Assembly: GCF_000374305.1 (NCBI RefSeq)
Contig: NZ_KB894093.1
Location: 1,612,001 to 1,676,000 of the forward strand
Reading direction: 5' to 3'
DNA length: 64,000 nt
Origin: Actinomadura flavalba DSM 45200
GTDB lineage: Bacteria > Actinomycetota > Actinomycetes > Streptosporangiales > Streptosporangiaceae
Below are positions 33,386 through 44,361 of this stretch, one piece after another. Made by a program: the position numbers and the translations under genes. Within the stretch, counting starts at the first letter, position 1, and each line of letters starts with the position of its first letter. Below the pieces are notes generated by a model. The model made no database searches and was not told the DNA's origin. It saw nothing but the letters and a program-made list of their open reading frames with translations.

Positions 33386-34303
33386 TCAGCCGGGGACGGG
33401 GATGCGGGCTGGCTTCGGGGTGGGGAGGTTCAGGGTGGGGAGGAGGGCGTGGAGGCGGTCGGGGTAGTCGGTGACGATGGCGTCGGCGCCGAGGGTGATG
33501 AGGTGGGTCATGGCGGCGGGCTCGTTGACCGTCCAGACGGCCACCGGGAGCGCGACCGCGTGGGCGTCGGCGATGAGGGCGCGGGTCGCCAGGTGGTGCT
33601 CGGGGGACAGGGCCGTCGCGCCGATGGAGAGGGCCGCGTTGACCGGGTCCGTCGCGGGCAGGCCCGCCAGCCAGGGCGTGCCCGGGTGCAGCGTCTTGCG
33701 TTCGATCAGCGCGACGCGGCCGAGATCCGGGGCGTGCCGGGACGCGGCGGCGAGCACCCGCCAGTCGAACGCCAGCAGGCGGCTGCGGGCCGTCAGGCCG
33801 CACTCGTCCAGGACGGCCGCCACCGCGACCGTGAAGCGCTCCACCCGCGACGCGGGCCACGACGGGTCCGTCTTCAGCTCGACCGCGAGCTTCACCGGCG
33901 CCGCCGGGCCGATCAGCGCGCACGCCTCCGCGAGCGTCGGCAGGCCCGTGCCGGGGACGGGACGCTGCGTCAGCACGAACGGATCGTCGCCGGACGCGGG
34001 ACGGCGGACGCCCGCGTCCAGCGTGCGGACCTGCGCCAGCGTCAGGTCACCGATGGCGCGGCCCACGTACGGCCACATCGGATCGCCCGGGACGGCGGGC
34101 GCGGTGTCCGCGACCGTGACCGAGGACAGCACCTGGTCGTGGTTGAGGACGACGACGCCGTCGGCGGTCATGCCGACGTCCAGCTCCAGGGCGTCGACGC
34201 CCAGCTCCAGCGCGTGCGCGAACCCGGCCAGCGTGTTCTCCGGCCGCAACCCCCGCGCACCCCGATGGCCGTGCACCTCGACGGCGCCCCCGCACAAAGT
34301 CAC
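33386..34303 (-). CDS. Glycerophosphodiester phosphodiesterase
   Basis: The product is 305 residues with a GDPD TIM barrel: VHGHRGARGLRPENT (catalytic His and the conserved PENT), ALELDVGMTADGVVVLNHD (metal-binding Glu/Asp and His), VKLAVELKTD, and WTVNEPAAM near the end. It hydrolyses glycerophosphodiesters to glycerol-3-phosphate and an alcohol. There is no signal peptide, so it is likely cytoplasmic. The GTG at 34303 has TAGCGT (34310-34315, minus) six bases upstream, which supports a leaderless start. Confidence 0.92.
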   Translation of the reverse strand: MTLCGGAVEVHGHRGARGLRPENTLAGFAHALELGVDALELDVGMTADGVVVLNHDQVLSSVTVADTAPAVPGDPMWPYVGRAIGDLTLAQVRTLDAGVRRPASGDDPFVLTQRPVPGTGLPTLAEACALIGPAAPVKLAVELKTDPSWPASRVERFTVAVAAVLDECGLTARSRLLAFDWRVLAAASRHAPDLGRVALIERKTLHPGTPWLAGLPATDPVNAALSIGATALSPEHHLATRALIADAHAVALPVAVWTVNEPAAMTHLITLGADAIVTDYPDRLHALLPTLNLPTPKPARIPVPG

Positions 34304-34431
34304 GGCCGCACGCTACCGCCCACGCCCAAATCGGGGGTGGCGGACGAACGAGAACAGCATGAACACGGCCACGTGACTCCCATCACTGCCCCGCCACAAG
34401 CCCCGCCCACCACCGCGCGCCTGGCCCCGCC

Positions 34432-34716
34432 CCGCCCCGACAACCACGGCATGACCGGCCCCGCCCGGACAACCACGGCGTGACCGGCCCCGCCCGGAAC
34501 CGCCCGCCACTGCGTGACCGGCCCCGCCCCGAACCGTCACTGCGTGACCGGCTCAGCCTCGAACCGACCGTCACGGCGTCACCGGCTCCGCCCGAACCGG
34601 TCGTCAGGGCGTGGCTGGCTCCCCGGAACCGGTTGTCACGGCGTGATCGGCTCCCTGGAACCGGCCGTCGCTGTGTGACCGGCTCAGTTCCGGATCGGTC
34701 GCTACTGCGTCACCGA
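34432..34716. repeat. Degenerate tandem repeat array next to the dnaE 3' end
   Basis: About nine imperfect units of roughly 28-34 bases follow one another between the GDPD promoter and dnaE. Each has a core like GCGTGACCGGCTCC preceded by GAACCGxxxGTCAC. The last unit runs into the final codons and stop of dnaE (34702-34716). Unit length and sequence drift from left to right. The 34304-34431 part of the gap has no further feature. Confidence 0.7.
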
Positions 34717-37700
34717 GCCCGCTCCGAAGAGGCTCTTCAAGTCGCCGAAGAGGCCGGGGTTGGGTTGGACCTGGAAGTACTCCAGGTTGACCAGCAGCCC
34801 CTTGCGGCCGTGGCGGCGGACCTGGAGGTGGACGGGCGCCTCACCGGGATGGGCCTGGAGGATGCGCTTCAGCTCCGCCGTGGTCGGCTCGGTGATGCGG
34901 TCGATCGCGACGCTGATGACGACCGGCGGCTCCTTGCCGGTCGCGGCCGAGACGTCCAGGACCTCCATCTCCTGCGCGTGGATGGACACGTTGCCGTCGC
35001 GCTCGTTGATGCGGCCCATCACCGAGATCACCACGTCGGACGCCAGCGACGGCGAGTAGAGCTGGTAGACCTTCGGGAAGAACAGCACCTCGATGCTGCC
35101 GTCGAGGTCTTCCAGCTTGATGATCGCCCACGTGTTGCCCTGCTTGGTGACCTTGCGGTCGAGACCGGCGATGATGCCCGACAGCCGCACCATGCCCTCG
35201 CGCCCGCCCGCGCCGGCCTCGGCCGTGGTCAGCTCGCGGTTGCGCTCCAGGATGCGCTCGGCGCCGTCCAGCGGGTGCGAGCTGACGTACAGGCCGAGCA
35301 TCTCCCGCTCGAACTGGAGCAGGGTGGCCTTGTCCCACTCGTCGCCCTCGGGGATCGTGACGGTGAACGAGCCGCCGCCGTCGGACGCCTCCTCCAGGCC
35401 ACCGAACAGCGAGTCCTGGCCCATGGCGGCGTTCTTCTTCTCGCTGATGACCGCGTCGATGGCCTGCTCGTGCACCATGAGCAGCGCCTTGCGCTCGTGG
35501 CCGAGGCTGTCGAACGCGCCCGCCTTGATCAGCGACTCGATGGCCCGCTTGTTGCAGACCGGCATCGGTACCTTGGACAGGAAGTCGTTGAAGTCGGCGT
35601 AGGGGCCGTCGGCGCGGCCCTTCATGATGCCGTCCACGACGTTGTCACCGACGTTGCGGATCGCGTTCAGGCCGAACCGGATGTCGTCGCCGACGGCCGC
35701 GAACCGCGCCACCGACTCGTTGACGTCCGGCGGGAGCACCTTCACCTTCATGCGGCGGCACTCGCCCAGGTACACCGCCATCTTGTCCTTGTTGTCGCCC
35801 ACGGAGGTGAGCAGCGCCGCCATGTACTCGGCGGGGTAGTTCGCCTTCAGGTAGGCCGTCCAGTAGGAGACGAGCCCGTACCCGGCGGTGTGCGACTTGT
35901 TGAACCCGTACGCCGAGAACGGGACCAGGACGTCCCAGACGGCCTGGGTGGCCTCCTTGGAGTAGCCGTTCTTGCCCATGCCCTCGGAGAAGATGGCCCA
36001 CTGCTTGTCCATCTCGGCCTTCTTCTTCTTGCCCATCGCGCGGCGCAGGATGTCGGCGCCGCCGAGCGTGTAGCCCGCGAGCTGCTGCGCGATGGCCATG
36101 ACCTGCTCCTGGTAGACGACCAGGTGGTAGGTGTTGCCGAGGATGGGTTCGAGCGCGTCCTTCAGCTCGGGGTGGATCGGTTCGATGGGCTGCTGCCCGG
36201 CCTTGCGCAGCGCGTAGTTGACGTGCGCGTTGGCGCCCATCGGACCCGGGCGGCCCAGCGCCAGGACGGCCGAGACGTCCTCGAACTCCGTCGGCGACAT
36301 CAGCTTGGTGAGGTCGCGCATCATCGTGGAGTCGAGCTGGAAGATGCCGAGCGTCCACCCGGCGCGCAGCAGCGAGTACGTCCGGGCGTCGTCCATGCGG
36401 ACGTTGGCCATGTCGAGGTCGGTGCCGCGGTTGGACTTCACGTTCGCGACGGCATCGCCCAGGATCGTCAGGTTGCGGAGCCCGAGGAAGTCCATCTTGA
36501 GGGCGCCGAGCTCTTCGCAGGACGGGCCGTCGAAGCCGGTGATGCGGGCGCCGTCGTCGGGCCGCTGGTGGATCGGCATGACCTCGATCAGCGGTTCGGA
36601 CGACAGGATGACGCCCGCCGCGTGCACGCCGGTGCCGCGCGTCAGGCCCTCGATGCCGAGGCCGGTGTCGATGACGCGCTTGATCTCGGCGTCGTCGTTG
36701 TAGAGCTGGCGCAGTTCGGTGGCCTCGGCCCAGCGCGGGTGCTTCTCGTCGAAGATGCCGGTGAGCGGGATCTCCTTGCCCATGACGGCGGGCGGGAACG
36801 CCTTGGTGATGCGGTCGCCGAGGGCGAACGGGAAGCCGAGGATGCGGCAGGCGTCCTTCACGGCCGCCTTCGACTTGATCGTCATGTAGGTGATGATCAG
36901 CGAGACGTTGTCCTCGCCGTACCGGTCGGTGACGTACCGGATCATGTCGCCGCGCCGACGTTCGTCGAAGTCCAGGTCGACGTCGGGCATGGAGACGCGC
37001 TCGGGGTTCAGGAACCGCTCGAACAGCAGGCCGTGCTCGATCGGGTCGAGTTCGGTGATGCCGGTGACGTAGGAGACCATCGAGCCCGTCGCCGAACCAC
37101 GGCCGGGGCCGAGCCAGATGCCGCTCTCGCGCGCGTAGTTGCAGATGTCGGCGACGACGAGGAAGTAGCCCGGGAAGCCCATCGACTCGATGACGCCCAG
37201 CTCGTAGGCGATGCGCTCGGCCACCTCGGCGGGGACGTCGTCGCCGTAGCGCTTGCGGGCGCCGCGGTCGGCCTCCTTGCGGAGCCACGACATCTCCGTC
37301 TCGCCCTCGGGGACGGGGAACTTGGCGGCGAGGTCGCGGTGGGAGAAGACGTCGCCGTAGTCCTCGACCATCTCGGCGACCAGGAGGGTGTTGCGGCACC
37401 CCTCCTGCCACGGGTCGGACCCGTCGACGGCGCGCATCTCGTCGGCCGTCTTGAGGTAGTAGCCCGAGCCGCCGAACCGGAAGCGGTCCGGGTCGGACAT
37501 GAGGCTCTGCGTGCCGACGCACAGCAGGGCGTCGTGCGCCTCGGCCTGGGACTCGGTGACGTAGTGGGAGTCGTTGGTGACCAGCGGCGGGATGCCGAGC
37601 CGGCGGCCGATCTCGACGAGGTCTTCGCGGACGCGGCGCTCCAGCGGGAGGCCGTGGTCCATCAGTTCGAGGAAGTAGTTCTCCTTGCCGAAGACGTCCT

Positions 37701-38256
37701 GGAACTGACCGGCGGCCTTGATGGCCTCGTCGAACTGGCCGAGCCGCAGCCGCGTCTGCACGGCGCCGGACGGGCAGCCGGTGGTGGCGATGATGCCCTC
37801 GCCGTGCTGCTCGAACAGCTCGGCGTCCATCCGGGGCCACTTGCGGTAGTGCCCCTCCAGCGAGGCCAGCGAGGAGATCTTGAACAGGTTGCGCAGGCCC
37901 TGCGCGTTCTTGGCCCACATCGTCTTGTGTAGGTACGAGCCGGACGCGGAGACGTCGCCGCCCTCACCGGTGGCCTCGTTGGTCTTCTTCTGGCTCGGAT
38001 CGCCCCACAGGACCGGCTTCTTGACGAACCGCGACTCGGGCGCCACGTACGCCTCGATGCCGATGATCGGCTTGATCTCGGCCTTGCGGGCGGCCTTGTA
38101 GAACTCGTAGGAGCCGAACATGTTGCCGTGATCGCTCATGGCGACGGCGGGCATCCCCAGTTCGGCGGCCCGTTCGACCAGTGGCGAGATCTTGGCGGCC
38201 CCGTCGAGCATCGAGTACTCGGTGTGAACATGCAGGTGAACGTACGAATCCGCCAT
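34702..38256 (-). CDS. dnaE: DNA polymerase III alpha subunit
   Basis: The product is 1184 residues, standard for DnaE1. The N-terminal PHP domain opens VHLHVHTEYSMLDGA. The polymerase active site includes SMPDVDLDFDERRR with the catalytic Asp pair, GPGRGSATGS and AYGFNKSHTAGYG. The C-terminal part has helix-hairpin-helix and OB domains (VRLSGIIAGLDRKVTKQG). It is the replicative polymerase catalytic subunit. The ATG at 38256 is preceded by GAGGGG; an upstream in-frame extension is not conserved. A DnaA-box-like site lies about 105 bases upstream. Confidence 0.98.
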   Translation of the reverse strand: MADSYVHLHVHTEYSMLDGAAKISPLVERAAELGMPAVAMSDHGNMFGSYEFYKAARKAEIKPIIGIEAYVAPESRFVKKPVLWGDPSQKKTNEATGEGGDVSASGSYLHKTMWAKNAQGLRNLFKISSLASLEGHYRKWPRMDAELFEQHGEGIIATTGCPSGAVQTRLRLGQFDEAIKAAGQFQDVFGKENYFLELMDHGLPLERRVREDLVEIGRRLGIPPLVTNDSHYVTESQAEAHDALLCVGTQSLMSDPDRFRFGGSGYYLKTADEMRAVDGSDPWQEGCRNTLLVAEMVEDYGDVFSHRDLAAKFPVPEGETEMSWLRKEADRGARKRYGDDVPAEVAERIAYELGVIESMGFPGYFLVVADICNYARESGIWLGPGRGSATGSMVSYVTGITELDPIEHGLLFERFLNPERVSMPDVDLDFDERRRGDMIRYVTDRYGEDNVSLIITYMTIKSKAAVKDACRILGFPFALGDRITKAFPPAVMGKEIPLTGIFDEKHPRWAEATELRQLYNDDAEIKRVIDTGLGIEGLTRGTGVHAAGVILSSEPLIEVMPIHQRPDDGARITGFDGPSCEELGALKMDFLGLRNLTILGDAVANVKSNRGTDLDMANVRMDDARTYSLLRAGWTLGIFQLDSTMMRDLTKLMSPTEFEDVSAVLALGRPGPMGANAHVNYALRKAGQQPIEPIHPELKDALEPILGNTYHLVVYQEQVMAIAQQLAGYTLGGADILRRAMGKKKKAEMDKQWAIFSEGMGKNGYSKEATQAVWDVLVPFSAYGFNKSHTAGYGLVSYWTAYLKANYPAEYMAALLTSVGDNKDKMAVYLGECRRMKVKVLPPDVNESVARFAAVGDDIRFGLNAIRNVGDNVVDGIMKGRADGPYADFNDFLSKVPMPVCNKRAIESLIKAGAFDSLGHERKALLMVHEQAIDAVISEKKNAAMGQDSLFGGLEEASDGGGSFTVTIPEGDEWDKATLLQFEREMLGLYVSSHPLDGAERILERNRELTTAEAGAGGREGMVRLSGIIAGLDRKVTKQGNTWAIIKLEDLDGSIEVLFFPKVYQLYSPSLASDVVISVMGRINERDGNVSIHAQEMEVLDVSAATGKEPPVVISVAIDRITEPTTAELKRILQAHPGEAPVHLQVRRHGRKGLLVNLEYFQVQPNPGLFGDLKSLFGAGSVTQ

Positions 38257-38360
38257 CTCTGCCCCTCCCTCGCGACACCGCCCCAGCGACCCCCTCGACC
38301 ACTCGGGCAACCCAAACCCTAGCCCGTCCACCACGACCCCGAAGCCGCCTTCCGCACCCC

Positions 38361-38369
38361 TGTGGATAA
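38361..38369 (-). promoter_or_regulatory. DnaA-box-like site TTATCCACA upstream of dnaE
   Basis: CTGTGGATAAC at 38360-38370 on the plus strand; the minus-strand box lies 105 bases upstream of the dnaE start. It is the third copy of this 11-mer in the window, all in the same orientation. Confidence 0.5.
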
Positions 38370-38438
38370 CTTTCCCGGGTCGCCCGCCGCGCCCGGGAGG
38401 TGGGCGCGGCGGGCGGATTCGGAGGGTGGATCAGGCGG

Positions 38439-39050
38439 TCACTGGCGGATGATGCTGATCGGCGCCGCCGTCTTGAAGGAGCCCTGGAAGGTGACGGTGT
38501 CGCCGGTCTGGACGTGCGGCGAGCAGGCGGTCCCGAGGGCGTTGACGGTGCCGGTGGTGGTGGCGAGGGTCGAGGTGGAGTTGGTGAAGGTGCCGTTCGT
38601 CACGGGAAGCTGGAAGGTGCAGCCGTTCGCGCTCTTCTTCGTGACGAGGATCCACGGGCCTTCGATCTTGAGGGTGGTGCGGCCCGCGGCGGCGTCGTAG
38701 CCGGTCGCGTTGATCGCCGAGCTCAGCGTGCTCGTGCCCGAGCCGACCTGCCAGGCGGCGCCCGAGGCGTCGGTGCAGTCCGACAGCGCCGGGCGGTTGA
38801 GCGAACCGATGTTCGCGGACGTGCCGGTGCGGGTCGTGACCGTCCCGGCCAGGGTGGCGGGCGAGCACGTCAGCGACAGGCTGCCGCTCGCGTTCTTGAT
38901 CACGAGCGGGCCGCTGGCGGTGAAAGTGTTGTTGGCGTTGCCGTTGACGACCTTCCACACGGGCGCGGCGGCGTGCGCCGTCCCGGCGAGCGGGGCGGAC
39001 AACGCGAGAGCGGACAGGGCGGACAGGCCGAGCAGGGCGGTTCTGCGCAT
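38439..39050 (-). CDS. Secreted protein of unknown function
   Basis: The product is 203 residues. A signal peptide (MRRTALLGLSALSALALS...) has a likely cleavage after AHA. The mature part is Thr/Ser/Gly-rich, probably all-beta, with four Cys (LTCSPA, LSDCTD, NGCTFQ, TACSPH) that could form two disulfides. Similar Ig-like or jelly-roll secreted proteins are common in Streptosporangiales, but I cannot name this one. The ATG at 39050 gives a normal signal peptide; GTG 39059 is possible. Confidence 0.75.
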   Translation of the reverse strand: MRRTALLGLSALSALALSAPLAGTAHAAAPVWKVVNGNANNTFTASGPLVIKNASGSLSLTCSPATLAGTVTTRTGTSANIGSLNRPALSDCTDASGAAWQVGSGTSTLSSAINATGYDAAAGRTTLKIEGPWILVTKKSANGCTFQLPVTNGTFTNSTSTLATTTGTVNALGTACSPHVQTGDTVTFQGSFKTAAPISIIRQ

Positions 39051-39252
39051 GGGAGGCACCTTCGCGATAGTCAGGAGATGCGGCGCGGACGGGAGCGGAC
39101 CGGGCCGGGCACGCGTCGAACTGGTGTTCGGCACAAAAGTAACTCGCGACTGACTCAAGATCGACCATGGTTGCCCGGCTGCATGATCGTTTGACGCCGG
39201 GGCGATCGGCACCGCACGCGCGCGGGCGCGTGACCGGGCCGGGAAACGCGAA

Positions 39253-39283
39253 ACCGGCGGACGGCCCGGGGCCGCCCGCCGGT
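39253..39283 (-). terminator. Terminator-like hairpin after purA
   Basis: ACCGGCGGACGGCC (39253-39266) pairs with GGCCGCCCGCCGGT (39270-39283) with one mismatch and a three-base loop, 12 bases beyond the purA stop. No U-tract. Confidence 0.7.
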
Positions 39284-39294
39284 CTCGGGGCAGG

Positions 39295-40632
<1,338 letters not shown>

Positions 40633-40743
40633 TCACCGGACTGCACGCACACGTGCGAAGGGGCCTCTTACGTGCGAATCGTACCCGTCCCCCGGCGGTG
40701 GAAGGAACCCGCCGGGCGGTTACGGACGGCACGAAAGCGCTCG

Positions 40744-41160
40744 TCAGGCCAGTTCGTCGGCCGCCGTGGCGCTGCTGTCCCGCAGGAACGTCCGGCACCG
40801 CTCGGCCTCGGCGTCCTCACCGATCGCGGCGGCGGCGCGGCCGAGCGCGTTCAGGGCGCGCAGGAACCCGCGATTGGGCACGTGCTCCCACGGGACCGGG
40901 CCGTGGCCCTTCCAGCCCACGCGGCGCAGCGCGTCCAGGCCGCGGTGGTAGCCGGTGCGGGCGTAGGCGTAGGACTCGATGACCGCGCCGGCGGCGAAGG
41001 CGTTGTCGGCCAGGACCGCCCACGCGCCCGGGTACTCGGGGTGCTTGGCGGCGATTTCGACGGGATCGACGCCCGACTCCAGCGCTTCGCGGGCCTCGGG
41101 GAGGTCGGGGAGTTCGGCGGGGGGTGGGCCGCCGAGCAGGTTCTGCGTCATGCGGGTCAT
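40744..41160 (-). CDS. DUF3151 family protein
   Basis: The product is 138 residues, soluble and mostly helical (DLPEAREALESGVDPVEIAAKHPEYPGAWAVLADNAF; PWEHVPNRGFLRALNALGRAAAAIGE), with a TPR-like look. This matches the actinobacterial DUF3151 family, such as Rv0360c near purA and fba in M. tuberculosis, the same neighbours as here. Function unknown. ATG 41160 and ATG 41151 are both possible starts. Confidence 0.8.
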   Translation of the reverse strand: MTRMTQNLLGGPPPAELPDLPEAREALESGVDPVEIAAKHPEYPGAWAVLADNAFAAGAVIESYAYARTGYHRGLDALRRVGWKGHGPVPWEHVPNRGFLRALNALGRAAAAIGEDAEAERCRTFLRDSSATAADELA

Positions 41161-41198
41161 CGTAGGCGTCCCGCGACGCGGCGGCGCCATCGCGTCCG

Positions 41199-41705
41199 TC
41201 ACGGGACCGGGAACGGGAGGTGGAAGCGGACGGTGCCGTCGCCCGTACCGGCCCGCGCGCCGGGCCAGCCGTGGTGCAGGGCGGTCAGGGCGGGGTGGTT
41301 CCCGAAGGCGACGTCGGCGTCGAAGTCGGTGATGCCGCGGCGGCGGGCCAGGACGGTCAGGTGGTCGACGAGGAGGCGGCCGAGGCCGTGGCGCTGCCAG
41401 GGGTCGGCGATGAGGACGGCCAGTTCGGCGTGGTCGCGGCGGCGGGGGTCGCGGACGTACTCGGCGACGCCGACGAGCGCGTCGCCGTGCAGGGCGGCTA
41501 GGGCGTCGTGGTCCCAGTGGTCGAGGGCCGCGAGCGAGCGCACGTAGGCGTCGGGGACGCGCGGGGTGCCGGTGAGGAAGCGGGTGTAGAGGCTCGCGCG
41601 GGAGGCGGGCATGGCGCGGAGGCGGCCGGCGTCGGTGATGCCGTAGGGGCGGACGCGGATCTCCGGGAGGGCCACCGGGTCGGTGAGTTGTTTCATGCAA
41701 CCCAT
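41199..41705 (-). CDS. GNAT-family N-acetyltransferase
   Basis: The product is 168 residues (or 165 from the second ATG at 41696). The acetyl-CoA-binding motif A is ELAVLIADPWQRHGLGRLLV (Q/RxxGxG/A). Substrate unknown. The start region carries one copy of the 17-base operator (41685-41701) and a second copy lies upstream (41719-41735), so it is probably controlled by the HxlR protein encoded 45 bases upstream. The family includes protein, antibiotic and small-molecule acetyltransferases. Confidence 0.85.
   Translation of the reverse strand: MGCMKQLTDPVALPEIRVRPYGITDAGRLRAMPASRASLYTRFLTGTPRVPDAYVRSLAALDHWDHDALAALHGDALVGVAEYVRDPRRRDHAELAVLIADPWQRHGLGRLLVDHLTVLARRRGITDFDADVAFGNHPALTALHHGWPGARAGTGDGTVRFHLPFPVP
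41685..41701 (-). promoter_or_regulatory. HxlR-type operator, copy 1 (over GNAT start)
   Basis: The minus strand reads GTTGCATGAAACAACTC. It is one of three near-identical 17-mers with the pattern GTTG-N7-CAAC. It covers the ATG at 41696. Confidence 0.6.
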
Positions 41706-41718
41706 AGAAGCGTCTTCG

Positions 41719-41735
41719 GTTGCGTGAAGCTACTC
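41719..41735 (+). promoter_or_regulatory. HxlR-type operator, copy 2 (GNAT promoter)
   Basis: The sequence is GTTGCGTGAAGCTACTC. It contains the minus-strand TAGCTT hexamer (41728-41733) that could be the GNAT -10 box, so binding here would block transcription. Confidence 0.6.
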
Positions 41736-41750
41736 ACTGGGGGACGGAGT

Positions 41751-42209
41751 TCACCCCGCGCGGGCTCCCGGGCCCTCCTCCGGGACGACGTCGGCGGGCG
41801 TCAGCCGGGCGCCGCACGCGGAGCACGTCAGGTCGGTGGTGACCGAACCGGCGCAGCCCGCGTGCCGGACCACCAGCGGCGGACCGTCCGGCGCGTAGTA
41901 CCGATCGCCCCAGAGCATCAGCGCCATCATCGCGGGCCACAGCTCGACGCACTTGCGCGTCGGCCGGTACTCGAACCGCTCCGGCCGCTCCTGGTACCGG
42001 ACGCGCCGCAGCAGCCCCTCGTCGCACAGCCGCGCCAGCCGGTCGGTCAGTACGTTCCGGGCGACGCCGAGATCGTCCTGGAAGTCGTCGAACCGCCGCC
42101 GCCCCTCGAACACCGCCCGCACCACGAGCAGCGTCCACCGGTCTCCGACGACCTCCAGCGCACGCGCGACCGAGCAGTTCTGCGATCCGTACGTCCGGGG
42201 AAGCGCCAT
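41751..42209 (-). CDS. HxlR-family winged-helix regulator with C-terminal zinc ribbon
   Basis: The product is 152 residues. The HxlR core is SQNCSVARALEVVGDRWTLLVVR, with FDDFQDDLGVARNVLTDRLARL as recognition region and the wing RVRYQERPERFEYRPT. The C terminus adds Cys pairs (HAGCAGSVTTDLTCSACG) that may bind zinc. The ATG at 42209 has TAGGGT (42217-42222) seven bases upstream, so the mRNA is leaderless. Operator copy 3 covers its -35 region, implying autoregulation. The GNAT gene downstream is the likely second target. Confidence 0.88.
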   Translation of the reverse strand: MALPRTYGSQNCSVARALEVVGDRWTLLVVRAVFEGRRRFDDFQDDLGVARNVLTDRLARLCDEGLLRRVRYQERPERFEYRPTRKCVELWPAMMALMLWGDRYYAPDGPPLVVRHAGCAGSVTTDLTCSACGARLTPADVVPEEGPGARAG

Positions 42210-42230
42210 GCCCACGACCCTACCCACCCG

Positions 42231-42247
42231 GTTGCGTGAAACAACTC
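42231..42247 (+). promoter_or_regulatory. HxlR-type operator, copy 3 (hxlR promoter)
   Basis: The sequence is GTTGCGTGAAACAACTC, beginning nine bases upstream of the hxlR -10 box and covering the expected -35 position. Together with copies 1 and 2 it defines a 17-base site with inverted GTTG/CAAC ends. Confidence 0.65.
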
Positions 42248-42281
42248 GCGGGCGGCGGCCGCCGGAGAGGCCACCGCCCGC
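42248..42281 (-). terminator. Terminator-like hairpin after fba
   Basis: GCGGGCGGCGGCC (42248-42260) pairs with GGCCACCGCCCGC (42269-42281), one mismatch, eight-base loop, ten bases past the fba stop. It directly abuts operator copy 3. Confidence 0.7.
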
Positions 42282-42290
42282 GCTTCGGGA

Positions 42291-43313
<1,023 letters not shown>

Positions 43314-43549
43314 GTGGTGTCCTTTCCTCTGCGGTGGTGCCGCCGGGCGTCCGGCCGGGCGGGGTGCGGGTGCCCGCTCCGCCGCGCTCCAGGTCAGCGG
43401 TCCCGGGCGGGAGCGGCGCGGGCGGGGCATGCCGTCCTGCGGCCAGTATCCCGTCTTTCCGCGCCCGGGCCAGTCCGGGTGTCCCGCCGGTGTGTCCGAG
43501 AATGGTCAAGGCGCAGGTCACACCGGCCGAGGCGGGTACCCTCGGCGTC

Positions 43550-44245
43550 GTGGACGTCGCCCTCATGCCGCTGGATCTCACCGAATGGCTCCAGCCCGCC
43601 GCCTGGCTGACCCTGTTCGGCACCTTCGCGACCATCGGCGTGCTCGCCATCATCTTCGCCGAGACGGGGCTGCTGTTCGGCTGCGTCCTCCCGGGCGACT
43701 CGCTGCTGTTCACGGCGGGCATCCTGACGGCCGTGTCGCAGGTCAACGGGCAGGAGTTCCAGCCGCTGTCGCTGCCGTGGCTGCTCATCGGCGGGCCGCT
43801 CGCCGCGATCCTCGGCGCCCAGCTCGGGCACTGGATCGGCGCCCGGTACGGGCGGCGTGTCTTCGACCGGCCCGACTCGCGGATCTTCCGGCGGGAATGG
43901 GTGGAGAAGGCCGAGCACTACTTCCTGCGGTTCGGCCCGGCCAAGGCCGTCGTGCTCGCCCGCTTCATCCCCATCGTCCGGACGTTCCTCAACCCGCTCG
44001 CCGGGATGCTCGGCATGGACGCCCGGCGGTTCGCCGTCTGGAACGTCGTCGGCGCCGTCCTGTGGACGGACACGCTGTTCCTGGCCGGGCACTTCCTCGG
44101 CGCCAAGGTCCCCGACATCGAGACCTACATCCTGCCGGGCGTCGCGGTCGTCCTGATCCTCTCGATCATCCCGATCGTCCGGGAGATGCGGCGCGGCGGC
44201 CCCGCCGACGCCGACCCGGCGCCCGAGGGCTCGGCACGCTCGTGA
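43550..44245 (+). CDS. DedA-family membrane protein
   Basis: The product is 231 residues. Several membrane helices surround the DedA motifs FAETGLLFGCVLPGDSLLF, GAQLGHWIGARYGRRVF and RFIPIVRTFLNPLAGM. DedA proteins flip polyprenyl phosphate or phospholipid head groups and support membrane homeostasis. The GTG at 43550 has TACCCT (43537-43542) seven bases upstream, fitting a leaderless start; ATG 43565 is the alternative. The long upstream in-frame extension is not conserved. Confidence 0.88.
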   Translation: MDVALMPLDLTEWLQPAAWLTLFGTFATIGVLAIIFAETGLLFGCVLPGDSLLFTAGILTAVSQVNGQEFQPLSLPWLLIGGPLAAILGAQLGHWIGARYGRRVFDRPDSRIFRREWVEKAEHYFLRFGPAKAVVLARFIPIVRTFLNPLAGMLGMDARRFAVWNVVGAVLWTDTLFLAGHFLGAKVPDIETYILPGVAVVLILSIIPIVREMRRGGPADADPAPEGSARS

Positions 44246-44361
44246 TCCACGGCATCACCGTGCGTGTCCGCGCAGGTCATCGCGGGTGCGGTGGAAGAAC
44301 GATGCCCGCCCGTGACCGCCGGGAGTCCCCGGCACGTGAGACTTATCGCTAACCTCCCCAT

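Noticed and set aside
34480..37932. A 1150-codon plus-strand ORF opposite dnaE
   Set aside because: It is the antisense frame of dnaE, whose minus-strand product has all polymerase III motifs.
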